Positions 1-8,888 of a stretch of 64,000 nt of DNA are shown piece after piece. How positions within the stretch are numbered: the first letter of the stretch is position 1; every line of letters starts with the position of its first letter. Location of the stretch: positions 448,208 through 512,207 of the forward strand of contig CANMEQ010000001.1 of NCBI GenBank assembly GCA_947497065.1. The letters run 5' to 3'. A program made the translations under genes and the position numbers. This DNA is from an uncultured Paracoccaceae bacterium. Lineage in GTDB: Bacteria; Pseudomonadota; Alphaproteobacteria; Rhodobacterales; Rhodobacteraceae. Under the pieces are notes generated by a model, which worked only from the letters and a program-made list of their open reading frames with translations, did not search any database and was not told where the DNA came from.

Positions 1-708
1 GCCCCAGCCCAGCTCGTAATAGGCCCACCAAGACCCTAGCGCGATCCCAACGGTCAGGAAAATCCACGCCGCCAGCGTCCATGGGCGCACCCAGCGGCCC
101 CAAGCGGCATCCACACGTCCCTCAAGCAAGGCCGCAATCGCAAAGGAGAACGACATGGAAAGACCCACATAACCCAAATACAAAAACGGGGGATGAAACG
201 CCAATCCGGGATCTTGCAACAACGGGTTCAAATCTCGACCATCAAAAGGTGGGAACTCTAACCGCTCAAAGGGGTTCGATGTGAAGAGGATAAAGGCGTA
301 GAACGCCACACTCACCGCCGCCTGAACCGCCAAAACACGCGCACGTAGACTGGTCGGCAGATTGCTCCCGAACCAACTGGCACAGGCCCCAAACAGCACC
401 AAAATAAGCAACCAAAGTAACATCGACCCTTCGTGGTTGCCCCAAACACCCGTAATTTTATAAAGTAACGGCTTGTCTGAATGGCTGTTCGCCACAACGA
501 TTTGCAGCGAAAAATCAGACACCACAAACGCATGTGTCAGCGCCACAAAACTGGCCGCCACCAAAATAAATTGCAATGTCGCGGCAGGCTCACCCAAAGC
601 CATCCAACCGCGCCAGCCCTTATGGGCCCCGACCAAGGGTACAATCGTCTGCACAACCCCGATGAGAGCCGCCAGAATCAACGCGAAATGTCCTAGTTCT
701 GTAATCAT
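1..708 (-). CDS. ccmF: Cytochrome c-type biogenesis protein CcmF (C-terminus outside window)
   Basis: Heme lyase subunit of system I cytochrome c maturation, an inner-membrane protein that passes heme from CcmE to apocytochrome c. The N-terminus reads MITELGHFALILAALIG, typical of CcmF. Further on come VWGNHEGSMLLW and, at the window edge, SWWAYYELGWG, the start of the tryptophan-rich WWD heme-handling domain. Only the first 236 codons are inside the window. The start codon is ATG at 706-708. It is the last visible gene of a minus-strand run argC, ccmE, endolysin, holin, ccmF, and lies 87 bases after the holin stop. Identification is secure; the rest of the gene lies beyond base 1. Confidence 0.95.
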   Translation of the reverse strand, partial: MITELGHFALILAALIGVVQTIVPLVGAHKGWRGWMALGEPAATLQFILVAASFVALTHAFVVSDFSLQIVVANSHSDKPLLYKITGVWGNHEGSMLLWLLILVLFGACASWFGSNLPTSLRARVLAVQAAVSVAFYAFILFTSNPFERLEFPPFDGRDLNPLLQDPGLAFHPPFLYLGYVGLSMSFSFAIAALLEGRVDAAWGRWVRPWTLAAWIFLTVGIALGSWWAYYELGWG

Positions 709-795
709 CCACCTAGTATAAACCGCCCCCGCGCAGCCACCAGCGAAACCGCCCCGATGGGGCGACGACGAAAGGTCGCGGGGGCATCATATCAC

Positions 796-1350
796 TCAGC
801 CTTTTTGCATCCACTCAGCCAAGGCAGGATTGTCGACCAAAGCCCCCTCCGTACGAACGAACTCGGGCGCCTCTGGGGCGTCTGCCCGCAACGCTTCCAA
901 CTGCCGTGTGTTCTCCACCACGGTCGGCACGCGTGACAATGTCTCCGCAATCGACCGTTGAAATTCCTGGCTGTGCACCTGATGCCGTGCCCCAAAATAG
1001 AAACTCACGATGGCCCCCATCAACCACCACAGCGGGTCGGGCACCAAGGCAATCCCCTGCATCCGCGTGGAAAACCACACCGGATCAACCATTGCCACGA
1101 TGAATAGCCCGATGGTGCCATAGGCCAGCAGTGGCCGTGGCAATCGGTTCAGCGCATCCATCACCTGATCAAACCGGCCTCGTGTGGGCCTTGCGAATTC
1201 GGCCGCATATTGCTCCATCGCTTGCTGCTTTACATCGGCCTGCCGAACCGCCGCGTTCTCGGCATTCTCACGAAAGACCTGCGCAGTTTCAACAATCAAG
1301 TTTTGCCCATTTCCAAAAAGCGCTCCAAACACCCGCTCGATCAAACCCAT
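796..1350 (-). CDS. Gene transfer agent-type holin, three transmembrane segments
   Basis: A 184-residue protein of the 3TM holin family associated with gene transfer agents. Holins of this kind permeabilise the inner membrane so that the endolysin reaches the peptidoglycan and particles are released. A charged amphipathic N-terminal half (residues 1-70) is followed by hydrophobic segments at about 73-89 and 95-120 and a hydrophilic tail. I chose the ATG at 1348-1350 (MGLIERVFGALF); it overlaps the end of the endolysin gene by about 10 bases, which indicates translational coupling. Upstream in-frame codons give an implausible N-terminus. The pair sits between ccmE and ccmF, so it may share their transcription. 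Confidence 0.85.
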   Translation of the reverse strand: MGLIERVFGALFGNGQNLIVETAQVFRENAENAAVRQADVKQQAMEQYAAEFARPTRGRFDQVMDALNRLPRPLLAYGTIGLFIVAMVDPVWFSTRMQGIALVPDPLWWLMGAIVSFYFGARHQVHSQEFQRSIAETLSRVPTVVENTRQLEALRADAPEAPEFVRTEGALVDNPALAEWMQKG

Positions 1351-1952
1351 TTTGCGGTCCTTTCCCGGTGCTCGGCCTCGCTGAGATGAAACCGCGGCGC
1401 TATAAACTCCTCGGCACGCACAATCCAACCGCCCTTCCCGCCATCACGGCTGCGCGCATATTTACGGCTGGCGGGCCGTCGGTCGGCCAAAGCGTAATAA
1501 TAATTCCGCCGCGCGATCCCGTAAGCATCAACAAAATGCGCCGGCGCCGCCGCCAACCCTTGGTGCGCCGCAGCGATCGTCTGCGGCCCGATCACGGAAT
1601 CCACCGCCACATCGATCCGCATGTCTCGTAGCAGCCGCTGCAAAATGCGAACCGCATTCGCACCCGCATTCACATACATATCGAACACGCTGGCATGCAG
1701 CGGCGCAGGCAGCTCAGCGATGCGGGGGCGTTCAAAATAGTGATCAATGAAAATCGCAATCGCCTGGTCTTGCGACAACACCCGCACGTCTTGCGCATCC
1801 ACAGCGCCATCACCGTTCAGATCAAGGCCCAGACGACGCATCGTGTGGATCGTCACACCGTGGTTGGTTGCCCCACCTGGATCATCCGGATCATTTACAT
1901 ATCCACCCTCGCGGGCCACAATCTCTTCTGCGATTTTTTCGACATCTTGCAT
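1341..1952 (-). CDS. GH108 N-acetylmuramidase, gene transfer agent-type endolysin
   Basis: A 203-residue peptidoglycan hydrolase of glycoside hydrolase family 108 with a C-terminal peptidoglycan-binding-like part. The N-terminal REGGYVNDPDDPGGATNHG contains the catalytic glutamate (E15) and the substrate-groove signature. Residues 44-55 (DLNGDGAVDAQD) form a canonical EF-hand loop with D44, N46, D48 and D55, so calcium binding is likely. There is no signal peptide, as expected for a holin-dependent lysin. The start is ATG at 1950-1952 with a G-rich ribosome site about 7 bases upstream; an in-frame TTG at 1973 is less likely. It overlaps the holin gene downstream. In Rhodobacter capsulatus the GTA lysis pair is also unlinked from the capsid cluster, and no capsid genes occur here. 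Confidence 0.88.
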   Translation of the reverse strand: MQDVEKIAEEIVAREGGYVNDPDDPGGATNHGVTIHTMRRLGLDLNGDGAVDAQDVRVLSQDQAIAIFIDHYFERPRIAELPAPLHASVFDMYVNAGANAVRILQRLLRDMRIDVAVDSVIGPQTIAAAHQGLAAAPAHFVDAYGIARRNYYYALADRRPASRKYARSRDGGKGGWIVRAEEFIAPRFHLSEAEHRERTAKWV

Positions 1953-1994
1953 TTCAACACCCCCAATGATCAACGCATTCAGGATGTCTTGAAA

Positions 1995-2036
1995 GGGTTA
2001 ACCCACGGTGGGGTCACCGTCCGCTGCGTTAACCAT
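1995..2036. promoter_or_regulatory. Two TTAACC motifs (possible CtrA half-sites) upstream of the endolysin gene
   Basis: The 76-base gap between ccmE and the endolysin gene holds the palindrome GGGTTAACCC (1995-2004). GTTAACCAT follows at 2028-2036, overlapping the ccmE stop codon. TTAACC(AT) is the half-site known for CtrA in alphaproteobacteria, and GTA lysis genes of Rhodobacter capsulatus depend on CtrA. The full TTAA-N7-TTAA arrangement is absent, and the second motif is partly imposed by the Gly-stop codons of ccmE. The assignment is therefore inference. Confidence 0.35.
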
Positions 2037-2469
2037 TGGCCGCGCAGAAATTCTGTGCCTCTTGCATGTCGGCGACTTCCGCAGGCACATAATTCTCGTC
2101 ATGTTTTGCAAGTATTTCAACGGCTTCAAAGGTGCCGTTAATGTAACGCCCCTGCCCAACCATACCTTGCCCTTCTTCGAACAAATCCGGCAAAATACCC
2201 TCATAGGTCACGGGAACGGCTGTAAAACAATCGGTCACAACAAACGCCACCTGCGTGCCAAGGCCACGCTCAATCGACCCCTCTTGAACCATCCCGCCAA
2301 TGCGAAACAGCTCTTCCGCAGCCGGTGGTTCGCTGACCACCTCTGTGGGCGATCTGAAATAGTTGATCCCGTCCCGCAAGGCATAGCCGATGATGGCCGT
2401 CGACAACGCCAACGCCACAAAAGCCACGACGATGACCTGAATACGGCGTGTTTTTTTGAGCGATTTCAT
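2029..2469 (-). CDS. ccmE: Cytochrome c maturation heme chaperone CcmE
   Basis: A 146-residue periplasmic heme chaperone with one N-terminal membrane anchor (about residues 11-31). It binds heme covalently through the histidine of the HDENYVP motif (H123) and hands it to CcmF. The OB-fold core contains FRIGGMVQEGS, as in the family. The ATG at 2467-2469 has an AGG-containing ribosome site. It lies 15 bases downstream of argC and upstream of the endolysin/holin pair, with ccmF beyond. The family's key residues are intact. Confidence 0.96.
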   Translation of the reverse strand: MKSLKKTRRIQVIVVAFVALALSTAIIGYALRDGINYFRSPTEVVSEPPAAEELFRIGGMVQEGSIERGLGTQVAFVVTDCFTAVPVTYEGILPDLFEEGQGMVGQGRYINGTFEAVEILAKHDENYVPAEVADMQEAQNFCAANG

Positions 2470-2484
2470 AGCGCTACCTAAATC

Positions 2485-3513
2485 CTACGGGAACAGCGGA
2501 GCCATCATCAGCCCCTGGGTCTCTGGCAGACCTAACATCAGATTGGCGTTCTGCAAGGCTTGGCCCGATGACCCTTTGGTGAGGTTATCAAGCGCGGCAA
2601 TCACAATCGTCCGTCCTGCGCGACGGTCTGCGACGACCCCAACATGGCAGAAATTCGAACCCCGAATATGCCGGATCGATGGGTGTTCCCCCATTGGCAA
2701 CACCTCGACAAACGGTTCATCCCCATAGGCATTTTTCAATGTAGTATGAATAGCTTCCGCATCGCCCTTCACGTAAACAGTGGCGAGGATCCCGCGGTTG
2801 GCGGGGATCAAATGCGGGGTAAATTGCACCTCAACCGGGCGGCCTGCAATTGCACTAAATTCCTGATCAAACTCACCCAAATGGCGATGGGTCCCGCCCA
2901 CTGCATAGGCATGCGCGCCCTCTGATAATTCCGCATGCAACAGGTTCTCTTTCAACGAACGCCCAGCCCCCGAAACGGCGCACGCCAAATCCATGATGAT
3001 GTCATCCAAATCGATAACACCCGCCGCAATCAAAGGCCGCAAGGCAAACTGCCCCGTTGCGGCGTTGCACCCCGTGCCCGCCACCAAACGCGCCGATGCA
3101 ATGTCCTCACGGTAGAATTCTGTCAGCCCGTAAACCGCCTCTTTTTGCAGCTCAACCGCACTGTGCGGGTTGCCATACCACTTTTCGTAGGCCGCAGGAT
3201 CCCTCAGCCTGAAATCGGCAGACAAGTCCACAATCTTCAACGTTTTCGGCAACTTAGAGATCACCTCTTGGCTGGTTTTATGGGGCAAGGCACAAAACGC
3301 CAAATCGATCCCGTCGAAAGTCATATCCTCGATCGTGGTCAGCACAGGCAAATCCAGATGCCGCAAATGCGGGAACACCTGCGCCATAGCCATCCCAGCC
3401 TTGGAATTCCCGCTCAACGCCGCGACCTCCATACCGGGATGCGATGCGATCAGCCGAACAAGTTCCGCGCCTGTGTAACCAGAGGCGCCCAAAATGGCGA
3501 TTTTATATGTCAT
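2485..3513 (-). CDS. argC: N-acetyl-gamma-glutamyl-phosphate reductase
   Basis: Third step of arginine biosynthesis: NADPH-dependent reduction of N-acetyl-glutamyl phosphate to the semialdehyde, in the cytoplasm. The 342-residue protein opens with the nucleotide-binding [14 protein letters not shown]. It carries the catalytic cysteine in [11 protein letters not shown] (C149) and a conserved histidine in GGTHRHLGE. The length is normal for the long-form ArgC. It is followed closely by ccmE, so arginine synthesis and cytochrome maturation genes probably share a transcript here. Confidence 0.96.
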   Translation of the reverse strand: MTYKIAILGASGYTGAELVRLIASHPGMEVAALSGNSKAGMAMAQVFPHLRHLDLPVLTTIEDMTFDGIDLAFCALPHKTSQEVISKLPKTLKIVDLSADFRLRDPAAYEKWYGNPHSAVELQKEAVYGLTEFYREDIASARLVAGTGCNAATGQFALRPLIAAGVIDLDDIIMDLACAVSGAGRSLKENLLHAELSEGAHAYAVGGTHRHLGEFDQEFSAIAGRPVEVQFTPHLIPANRGILATVYVKGDAEAIHTTLKNAYGDEPFVEVLPMGEHPSIRHIRGSNFCHVGVVADRRAGRTIVIAALDNLTKGSSGQALQNANLMLGLPETQGLMMAPLFP

Positions 3514-3568
3514 GTCAGTCTCCGTGCCTGATCACTGCATCAGGGCTTTTTGCAATTTCAAATCAAAT

Positions 3569-4378
3569 TCAAGCCGATTCAAATGTGATTTGTCGTCGCA
3601 TGAATTGCACCGCGCGTTGGCTCACCTGTTTGGGGTCACCGGAGGTCAAATACCGCGTTTCGCCCTCACCCAGCATTTCAGGGCGGCGTTCCAGATAATC
3701 TGCCAGACTTTCCGCAACCAGATTGGCCTGCGAAAACACCTTCACCTCTTTGCCCAAAGCGGCCTGAAACTGCTCTTGCATCAACGGGTAATGGGTACAG
3801 CCCAAGATCGCCGCATCCGGCTGCGGCATTTTACGTTTCAGCGCATCCACGTGGGAATTCACCAAGGCCTCAGCCAAAATCATGTCGCCATCTTCAATCG
3901 CATCAACCACACCGCCGCAGGCCTGCGCCTCAACATCCACACCAATCGCGCGGAACGCCAGCTCACGCTGAAACGCACGGCTCGAGACCGTGGCAGGCGT
4001 CGCAAACAACGCCACGTGTTTCACATCCACCTCACGGGGGGGCGAATTGTCACCCCAACTGCGTTCGGTCAACGCCTCGATCAACGGCACAAACACGCCC
4101 AACACCCGCTTATCGGCTGGGATCCAGCTTTCCTGCATGCGGCGCAACGCCGCCGCTGATGCCGTGTTGCAGGCCAAAATCACCAGATCACAGCCCGCAT
4201 CAAACAGCGCCTGCGTGGCCTTAACGGTCAGGTCGTAAATATCATCCGCCGTGCGCACACCGTAAGGCGCATGGGCGCTGTCGGCGTAATACACAAACGG
4301 CACGTCTGGCAGGCGTTTTTGCGCCGCATCCAGAACCGTCAATCCACCCAAACCGGAATCAAATATACCAACCGCCAT
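3569..4378 (-). CDS. murI: Glutamate racemase
   Basis: Interconverts L- and D-glutamate, supplying D-Glu for peptidoglycan. The start is ATG at 4376-4378, giving [12 protein letters not shown], where the DSGLGG motif contains the first catalytic region; an upstream in-frame extension looks non-coding. The two catalytic cysteines are in ACNTASA and LGCTHYP. The product is 269 residues, a normal length. It starts 4 bases after the stop of the upstream acyltransferase gene, so the two are probably cotranscribed. Confidence 0.95.
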   Translation of the reverse strand: MAVGIFDSGLGGLTVLDAAQKRLPDVPFVYYADSAHAPYGVRTADDIYDLTVKATQALFDAGCDLVILACNTASAAALRRMQESWIPADKRVLGVFVPLIEALTERSWGDNSPPREVDVKHVALFATPATVSSRAFQRELAFRAIGVDVEAQACGGVVDAIEDGDMILAEALVNSHVDALKRKMPQPDAAILGCTHYPLMQEQFQAALGKEVKVFSQANLVAESLADYLERRPEMLGEGETRYLTSGDPKQVSQRAVQFMRRQITFESA

Positions 4379-4382
4379 GGGC

Positions 4383-5267
4383 CTAGTCCTTACGTTTATA
4401 CTTTGCGTCAAATTCATGCCCGAACACATTGGCGGGCAAAGGCTTTGGCGACAGGTCATACGTCGCTTTGCGCAAGAAATCCATGCAGCTTTTTGAATCG
4501 GCCTTGTGGGCGTTCAACTGTTCGGCGGGGATCGGCTCACCGATCACAACCCGCACGTCACTGCCCACCCGCGTTTTGAATTCGCGAATGTACATGCCCA
4601 TGCGCAAGGTCACATGCAAATGACTGGCCAGCTGGAACATCCGGCTGTTGGACCCCTCAAAGAAAATCGGCACCACCGTCGCATTGCTCTTGGTCACCAT
4701 CTTGGCCGTGAAGTTGCGCCACTGCGGATCAAACGGCTTGCCAAAGGGCCGCGCAGACGTGCTGACCGTCCCCCCTGGGAACACCCCCATCGCACCGCCC
4801 TCGCCCAAATACCGCAACGCCTCTTTGCGCGTCTCAAGGTTCTGTCGTGCAGCTTCTTTGGTCTCATCAAAAGACACCGGCAAAATCACCCGCTTCAAAT
4901 CTTCCGATTTGCGAAACACCGAATTGGCCAAAATCTTGAAATCGCCACCGCGCCGTTCGGATAGAATGCGCCCCATCATCAGACCATCCAAAATCCCGTA
5001 AGGATGGTTCGATACAATAATCAACGGCCCCGTTTCGGGAATATTCTCCAACGCCCCGCCAATGACATTCAAACGCAGCTTGTAGCGGTCCGTCATCACC
5101 CGCCAGAAATCTGCGCCCTCCGCCACCTCTTGTTCGTACCCACGCGCCTTGCGGATCAGTCGCAAACGCCCTGTGGTGTTCTCCATCACACGGATCACCG
5201 CCCGCCCACTTTTGGAGGCAGCCGAATGCGCATAGGAAATGTCACGAACAACTCGATTTTTCTGCAT
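4383..5267 (-). CDS. Lysophospholipid acyltransferase-family protein
   Basis: A 294-residue PlsC-superfamily acyltransferase that probably acylates a lyso-lipid at the inner membrane. The acceptor motif is NHPYGILDG (H88 to D94), an H-X5-D spacing rather than the usual H-X4-D. The glycerolipid-binding motif is VFPGGTVS and a downstream block reads [10 protein letters not shown]. Related roseobacter proteins act on aminolipids (OlsA or SalA type), but nothing here fixes the substrate. It is upstream of murI with a 4-base gap and divergent from the LysR regulator at 5485. Confidence 0.8.
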   Translation of the reverse strand: MQKNRVVRDISYAHSAASKSGRAVIRVMENTTGRLRLIRKARGYEQEVAEGADFWRVMTDRYKLRLNVIGGALENIPETGPLIIVSNHPYGILDGLMMGRILSERRGGDFKILANSVFRKSEDLKRVILPVSFDETKEAARQNLETRKEALRYLGEGGAMGVFPGGTVSTSARPFGKPFDPQWRNFTAKMVTKSNATVVPIFFEGSNSRMFQLASHLHVTLRMGMYIREFKTRVGSDVRVVIGEPIPAEQLNAHKADSKSCMDFLRKATYDLSPKPLPANVFGHEFDAKYKRKD

Positions 5268-5416
5268 GATACCCTTCGGGGAAACCTAGACTTTGACGTG
5301 GTTGGCCCTACGTAACGCCACCGGCCCCAGATATCCAGCACTTGTCACATGACCTTACAGCACACGCCTTGGGCGAACAGCTGCCTCCTCTCGCCTAGAT
5401 CGGCACGTATTTCCCC

Positions 5417-5445
5417 CTGACAACAGGGCCCGAACCCTCCATAAA
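5417..5445 (+). promoter_or_regulatory. Possible sigma-70 promoter of the LysR gene
   Basis: CTGACA (5417-5422) and CATAAA (5440-5445) are separated by 17 bases, 40 bases before the LysR start codon. The spacing is right and the hexamers are a moderate match. The remainder of the 217-base divergent gap (5268-5484) shows no other clear element. Confidence 0.35.
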
Positions 5446-5484
5446 GGCGCAAGACTACTTTTTAACGATGAACGGATAGCGGCA

Positions 5485-6414
5485 ATGCAACAAGGCCACC
5501 CAATGGATTGGGACAAACTTCGGATTTTCCATGCCGTTGCAGACGCAGGGTCCCTGACCCATGCGGGCGATGTATTGCATCTCTCCCAATCGGCCGTGTC
5601 CCGCCAAATCCGCGCGCTAGAGGACTCTCTTGCAACCGTTTTGTTCCACCGCCATGCCCGCGGCCTGATCCTGACCGAACAGGGCGAGCTTTTGTTTGAC
5701 GCCACCAAATCCATGTCTCGCCGCCTAGATGCCGCCTCGGCCCGCATCAAAGACAGCGCCGAGGAAGTCTTTGGCGAACTTAAAGTCACCACCACAACCG
5801 GCTTTGGCACCATGTGGCTCGCACCGCGCCTGCCGAAACTTTATGAGAAATACCCAGACCTGAACATCGACCTCATGCTCGAAGAACGTGTTCTTGATCT
5901 TCCCATGCGCGAAGCAGATGTGGCGATCCGGATGAAAGAGCCCTCGCAGGCCGATCTGATCCGCAAGAAACTCATGTCCGTGCGCATGCGTCTCTATGCG
6001 TCACAAGAATACCTCGACAAGAACGGCGCGATTGATAGCGTCGAAGAAATCGGCAACCACCGTCTGATCTGTCAGGCGCCAAATGCCTTCCAAGTCTCCG
6101 CTGGCGCGACGCTCACTGAACACCTGCTCAGCTACGACAAACCGCGTCTTTTGCACATGAACAACTACTTCGGCGTGCTCCAAGGGGTGCTTTCCGATCT
6201 TGGAATCGGTGTTTTGCCCGATTACCTGATCGAAGACTTCCCGCAGCTTGTGCGCGTGTTGCCCGATGTTGAAAGCGGCGAAGTCCCTACCTTCCTTGCC
6301 TACCCCGAGGAATTGCGCCAATCCAAACGGATCATGGCCTTCCGCGACTTCGTTCAGGATGAAATCATCGCTCACCGCAAACGCATCCGCGATGCTGCCG
6401 CCGAGGGGGCATAG
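5485..6414 (+). CDS. LysR-family transcriptional regulator
   Basis: A 309-residue LysR regulator. The N-terminal winged helix-turn-helix spans about residues 8-68 (LTHAGDVLHLSQSAVSRQIR), followed by a linker helix and a substrate-binding domain with the usual GIGVLPDYL segment. I kept the ATG at 5485; a second ATG six codons later (5503, MDWDKLRIFHAV) matches the usual family N-terminus and could be the true start. Divergent from the acyltransferase-murI pair and followed by a probable small RNA and purL. The target and effector cannot be read from the sequence. Confidence 0.92.
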   Translation: MQQGHPMDWDKLRIFHAVADAGSLTHAGDVLHLSQSAVSRQIRALEDSLATVLFHRHARGLILTEQGELLFDATKSMSRRLDAASARIKDSAEEVFGELKVTTTTGFGTMWLAPRLPKLYEKYPDLNIDLMLEERVLDLPMREADVAIRMKEPSQADLIRKKLMSVRMRLYASQEYLDKNGAIDSVEEIGNHRLICQAPNAFQVSAGATLTEHLLSYDKPRLLHMNNYFGVLQGVLSDLGIGVLPDYLIEDFPQLVRVLPDVESGEVPTFLAYPEELRQSKRIMAFRDFVQDEIIAHRKRIRDAAAEGA

Positions 6415-6479
6415 TGACCGCCAGCACCACCCAAAGGCGTGACCTATGCACCACACGCATATCGGATTTGCTCTATATT

Positions 6480-6596
6480 GAAGCCATTCCCCTTGATCGA
6501 CTCAACTGTGCCTCTTAATTGGTCAGTATAAGGCAACGTTGTTGTTTTATACCTCCCTGTTGGACTTGCCGGGCCTTGCGCCCGGCTTTCTTTTTT
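6480..6596 (+). ncRNA. Candidate trans-acting small RNA, alpha-r8/suhB (MmgR)-like
   Basis: The 305-base gap between the LysR gene and purL holds a compact RNA-like element. A 12-bp stem (6526-6537 with 6541-6552, two G-U pairs, loop GTT) is followed by a single-stranded ACCTCCCTG and then by a rho-independent terminator. A good alphaproteobacterial -10 (CTATAT, 6473-6478) would start a transcript of about 110 nucleotides, although no clear -35 is visible. The exposed CCUCCCU, an anti-Shine-Dalgarno sequence between two hairpins, is the hallmark of the alpha-r8 family (MmgR of Sinorhizobium). The family match is from memory, so the assignment is probable but not certain. Confidence 0.6.
6568..6596 (+). 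terminator. Rho-independent terminator of the small RNA
   Basis: The perfect 7-bp stem GCCGGGC / GCCCGGC (6568-6574, 6580-6586) has loop CTTGC and is followed by TTTCTTTTTT. It lies 124 bases before purL, so it ends a short transcript rather than the LysR message alone. It could alternatively act as an attenuator in a purL leader. Confidence 0.85.
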
Positions 6597-6719
6597 CCAC
6601 CCCCCCAATTCCACCGATCTGCAGCCATCCTGCCTCTCGCACCGCTTGGGTGTGCAATCCCCGTTGAACCTGAACGCCCCTTGGCATAAAGGGTCCTCAA
6701 CGCACATGAGGGGACGCAC

Positions 6720-8879
6720 ATGCAAGAGCCGGCAATCACATCCGACCTGATCTCAGCCCACGGGCTTTCACCCGATGAATATGACCGTATCCTAGAGATT
6801 ATCGGACGCGAGCCGACCTTCACAGAACTCGGCATCTTCTCCGCCATGTGGAACGAGCACTGCTCTTACAAATCCTCCAAAAAGTGGCTCCGCACCCTTC
6901 CCACCGAAGGCCCACAGGTTATCTGCGGCCCTGGTGAGAACGCGGGCATCGTCGACATTGGCGACGGCCAAGCCATCGTTTTCAAAATGGAAAGCCACAA
7001 CCACCCCTCCTACATCGAACCCTACCAAGGTGCGGCCACCGGCGTGGGCGGCATCTTGCGCGATGTCTTCACAATGGGCGCACGGCCAATCGCGGCCATG
7101 AACTCCCTGTCCTTCGGCGAACCAAGCCACCCCAAAACACGCCAGCTCGTGCACGGCGTTGTCGAAGGCGTCGGCGGCTACGGCAACTGCTTTGGGGTTC
7201 CAACCGTCGGTGGCGAAGTTCGCTTTCACCCTGCCTACAACGGCAACTGCTTGGTAAACGCCTTCGCAGCTGGCCTCGCCGATGCAGATAAAATCTTCTA
7301 CTCCGCCGCTTCCGGCATCGGCATGCCCGTCGTCTACCTCGGGGCCAAAACCGGCCGCGACGGTGTGGGCGGCGCCACCATGGCCTCCGCTGAATTCGAC
7401 GACACAATCGAAGACAAACGTCCAACCGTTCAGGTCGGCGATCCCTTCACCGAAAAACGTCTGATGGAAGCCACCTTGGAACTCATGGCCACAGGCGCTG
7501 TGATCTCGATCCAAGATATGGGCGCGGCTGGTCTCACCTGCTCCGCCGTTGAAATGGGCGACAAAGGCGGCCTCGGCGTCAAGCTGAACCTCGAAGACGT
7601 GCCACAGCGCGAAGACAACATGACAGCGTACGAAATGATGCTGTCCGAGAGCCAAGAGCGCATGTTGATGGTGCTCAAGCCCGAACTCGAAGCCGAAGCC
7701 CGCGCCGTTTTCACCAAGTGGGACCTCGACTTTGCGATCGTCGGCGAAACCATCGCCGAAGACCGCTTCCTCGTGCTGCACAACGGCGAAGTCAAAGCCG
7801 ACCTGCCCTTGGCCACCCTCTCCGGCTCCGCCCCAGAATATGACCGCCCTTGGGTGGAAACTCCGGCAGCCGACCCCTTGGGCGACGTCCCCTCCATCGA
7901 TCCAATCGATGGCCTCAAAGCGTTGCTGTCCAGCCCCAACTACGCGGGCAAACAATGGGTCTATGAGCAATACGACAGCCAAGTCATGGCCGACACAATC
8001 CGCCAGCCCGGTCTGGGCGCAGGCATCGTGCGGGTCCACGGCACCGGCAAATCCATCGCCTTCACCTCTGACGTGACACCCCGCTACGTCAAAGCGAACC
8101 CAGAAATGGGCGGCGCGCAAGCCGTGGCCGAAGCCTACCGCAACCTCACAGCCGTCGGCGCCGTGCCACTGGCCACCACCGACAACATGAACTTCGGCAA
8201 CCCCGAAAAGCCTGAAATCATGGGCCAATTCGTGGGCGCCATCAAAGGCATCGGCAAAGCGGTTAGCGCGCTCGACATGCCTATCGTGTCCGGCAACGTG
8301 TCCCTGTACAACGAAACAGACGGCACAGGCATCCTGCCCACGCCCACCATCGGCGCTGTGGGCCTGCTGAAATCCGACGATGATCTGATCGCAGGCACCG
8401 CCCGCGAAGGCCACGTCGCCCTGCTCATCGGTGAAACCGCTGGCCACCTCGGCCAATCGGCCCTTCTAGCCGAAGTGTTCAACCGCGAAGAAGGCGATGC
8501 GCCAACCGTCGACCTCGACGCTGAAAAACGCAACGGTGACTTTATCCGCGCCAACCGCCAATGGATCGACGCCTGTACAGACCTCGCCGATGGTGGCCTA
8601 GCGCTCGCGGCCTTCGAGATGGCCGAAGCCGCCGAAACCGGCGTCAGCCTTGACGCCGAGGACACGCCAACCTTGTTCGGCGAAGACCAAGCCCGCTACC
8701 TCGTGGCCTGTAACTTCGACAAAGCCGAAGCCCTGATGCTGGAAGCTGGCAAAGCCGGCGTGCCCATCACCACAGTGGGTAAATTTGGCGGATCTGACGT
8801 GTCCTTCGGCGCCACATCAGCACCCCTCGCTGAACTGGCCACACTCTTCCGCAGCGCGTTTCACGACGCCATCGGTTAA
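6720..8879 (+). CDS. purL: Phosphoribosylformylglycinamidine synthase subunit PurL
   Basis: Fourth step of de novo purine synthesis: ATP- and glutamine-dependent amidation of FGAR to FGAM, working with PurS and PurQ. The 719-residue protein has the small-PurL architecture of two AIRS-like halves. Signatures include [18 protein letters not shown] near the N-terminus and [19 protein letters not shown]. The ATG is preceded by GAGGGGAC. A weak promoter, TTGAAC (6664-6669) and CATAAA (6685-6690), lies downstream of the small-RNA terminator, so purL probably has its own start. PurS and PurQ are not in the window. Confidence 0.97.
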   Translation: MQEPAITSDLISAHGLSPDEYDRILEIIGREPTFTELGIFSAMWNEHCSYKSSKKWLRTLPTEGPQVICGPGENAGIVDIGDGQAIVFKMESHNHPSYIEPYQGAATGVGGILRDVFTMGARPIAAMNSLSFGEPSHPKTRQLVHGVVEGVGGYGNCFGVPTVGGEVRFHPAYNGNCLVNAFAAGLADADKIFYSAASGIGMPVVYLGAKTGRDGVGGATMASAEFDDTIEDKRPTVQVGDPFTEKRLMEATLELMATGAVISIQDMGAAGLTCSAVEMGDKGGLGVKLNLEDVPQREDNMTAYEMMLSESQERMLMVLKPELEAEARAVFTKWDLDFAIVGETIAEDRFLVLHNGEVKADLPLATLSGSAPEYDRPWVETPAADPLGDVPSIDPIDGLKALLSSPNYAGKQWVYEQYDSQVMADTIRQPGLGAGIVRVHGTGKSIAFTSDVTPRYVKANPEMGGAQAVAEAYRNLTAVGAVPLATTDNMNFGNPEKPEIMGQFVGAIKGIGKAVSALDMPIVSGNVSLYNETDGTGILPTPTIGAVGLLKSDDDLIAGTAREGHVALLIGETAGHLGQSALLAEVFNREEGDAPTVDLDAEKRNGDFIRANRQWIDACTDLADGGLALAAFEMAEAAETGVSLDAEDTPTLFGEDQARYLVACNFDKAEALMLEAGKAGVPITTVGKFGGSDVSFGATSAPLAELATLFRSAFHDAIG

Positions 8880-8888
8880 CCCCAATCC

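Noticed and set aside
224-238. GGGTTCAAATCTCGA resembling a tRNA T-loop
   Set aside because: It lies inside ccmF and no acceptor stem, anticodon arm or D-arm can be built around it.
6792-8456. 554-codon open frame antisense to purL
   Set aside because: It is a by-product of the strong third-position C bias of purL. The low-complexity Gly/Val/His-rich translation has no family features.
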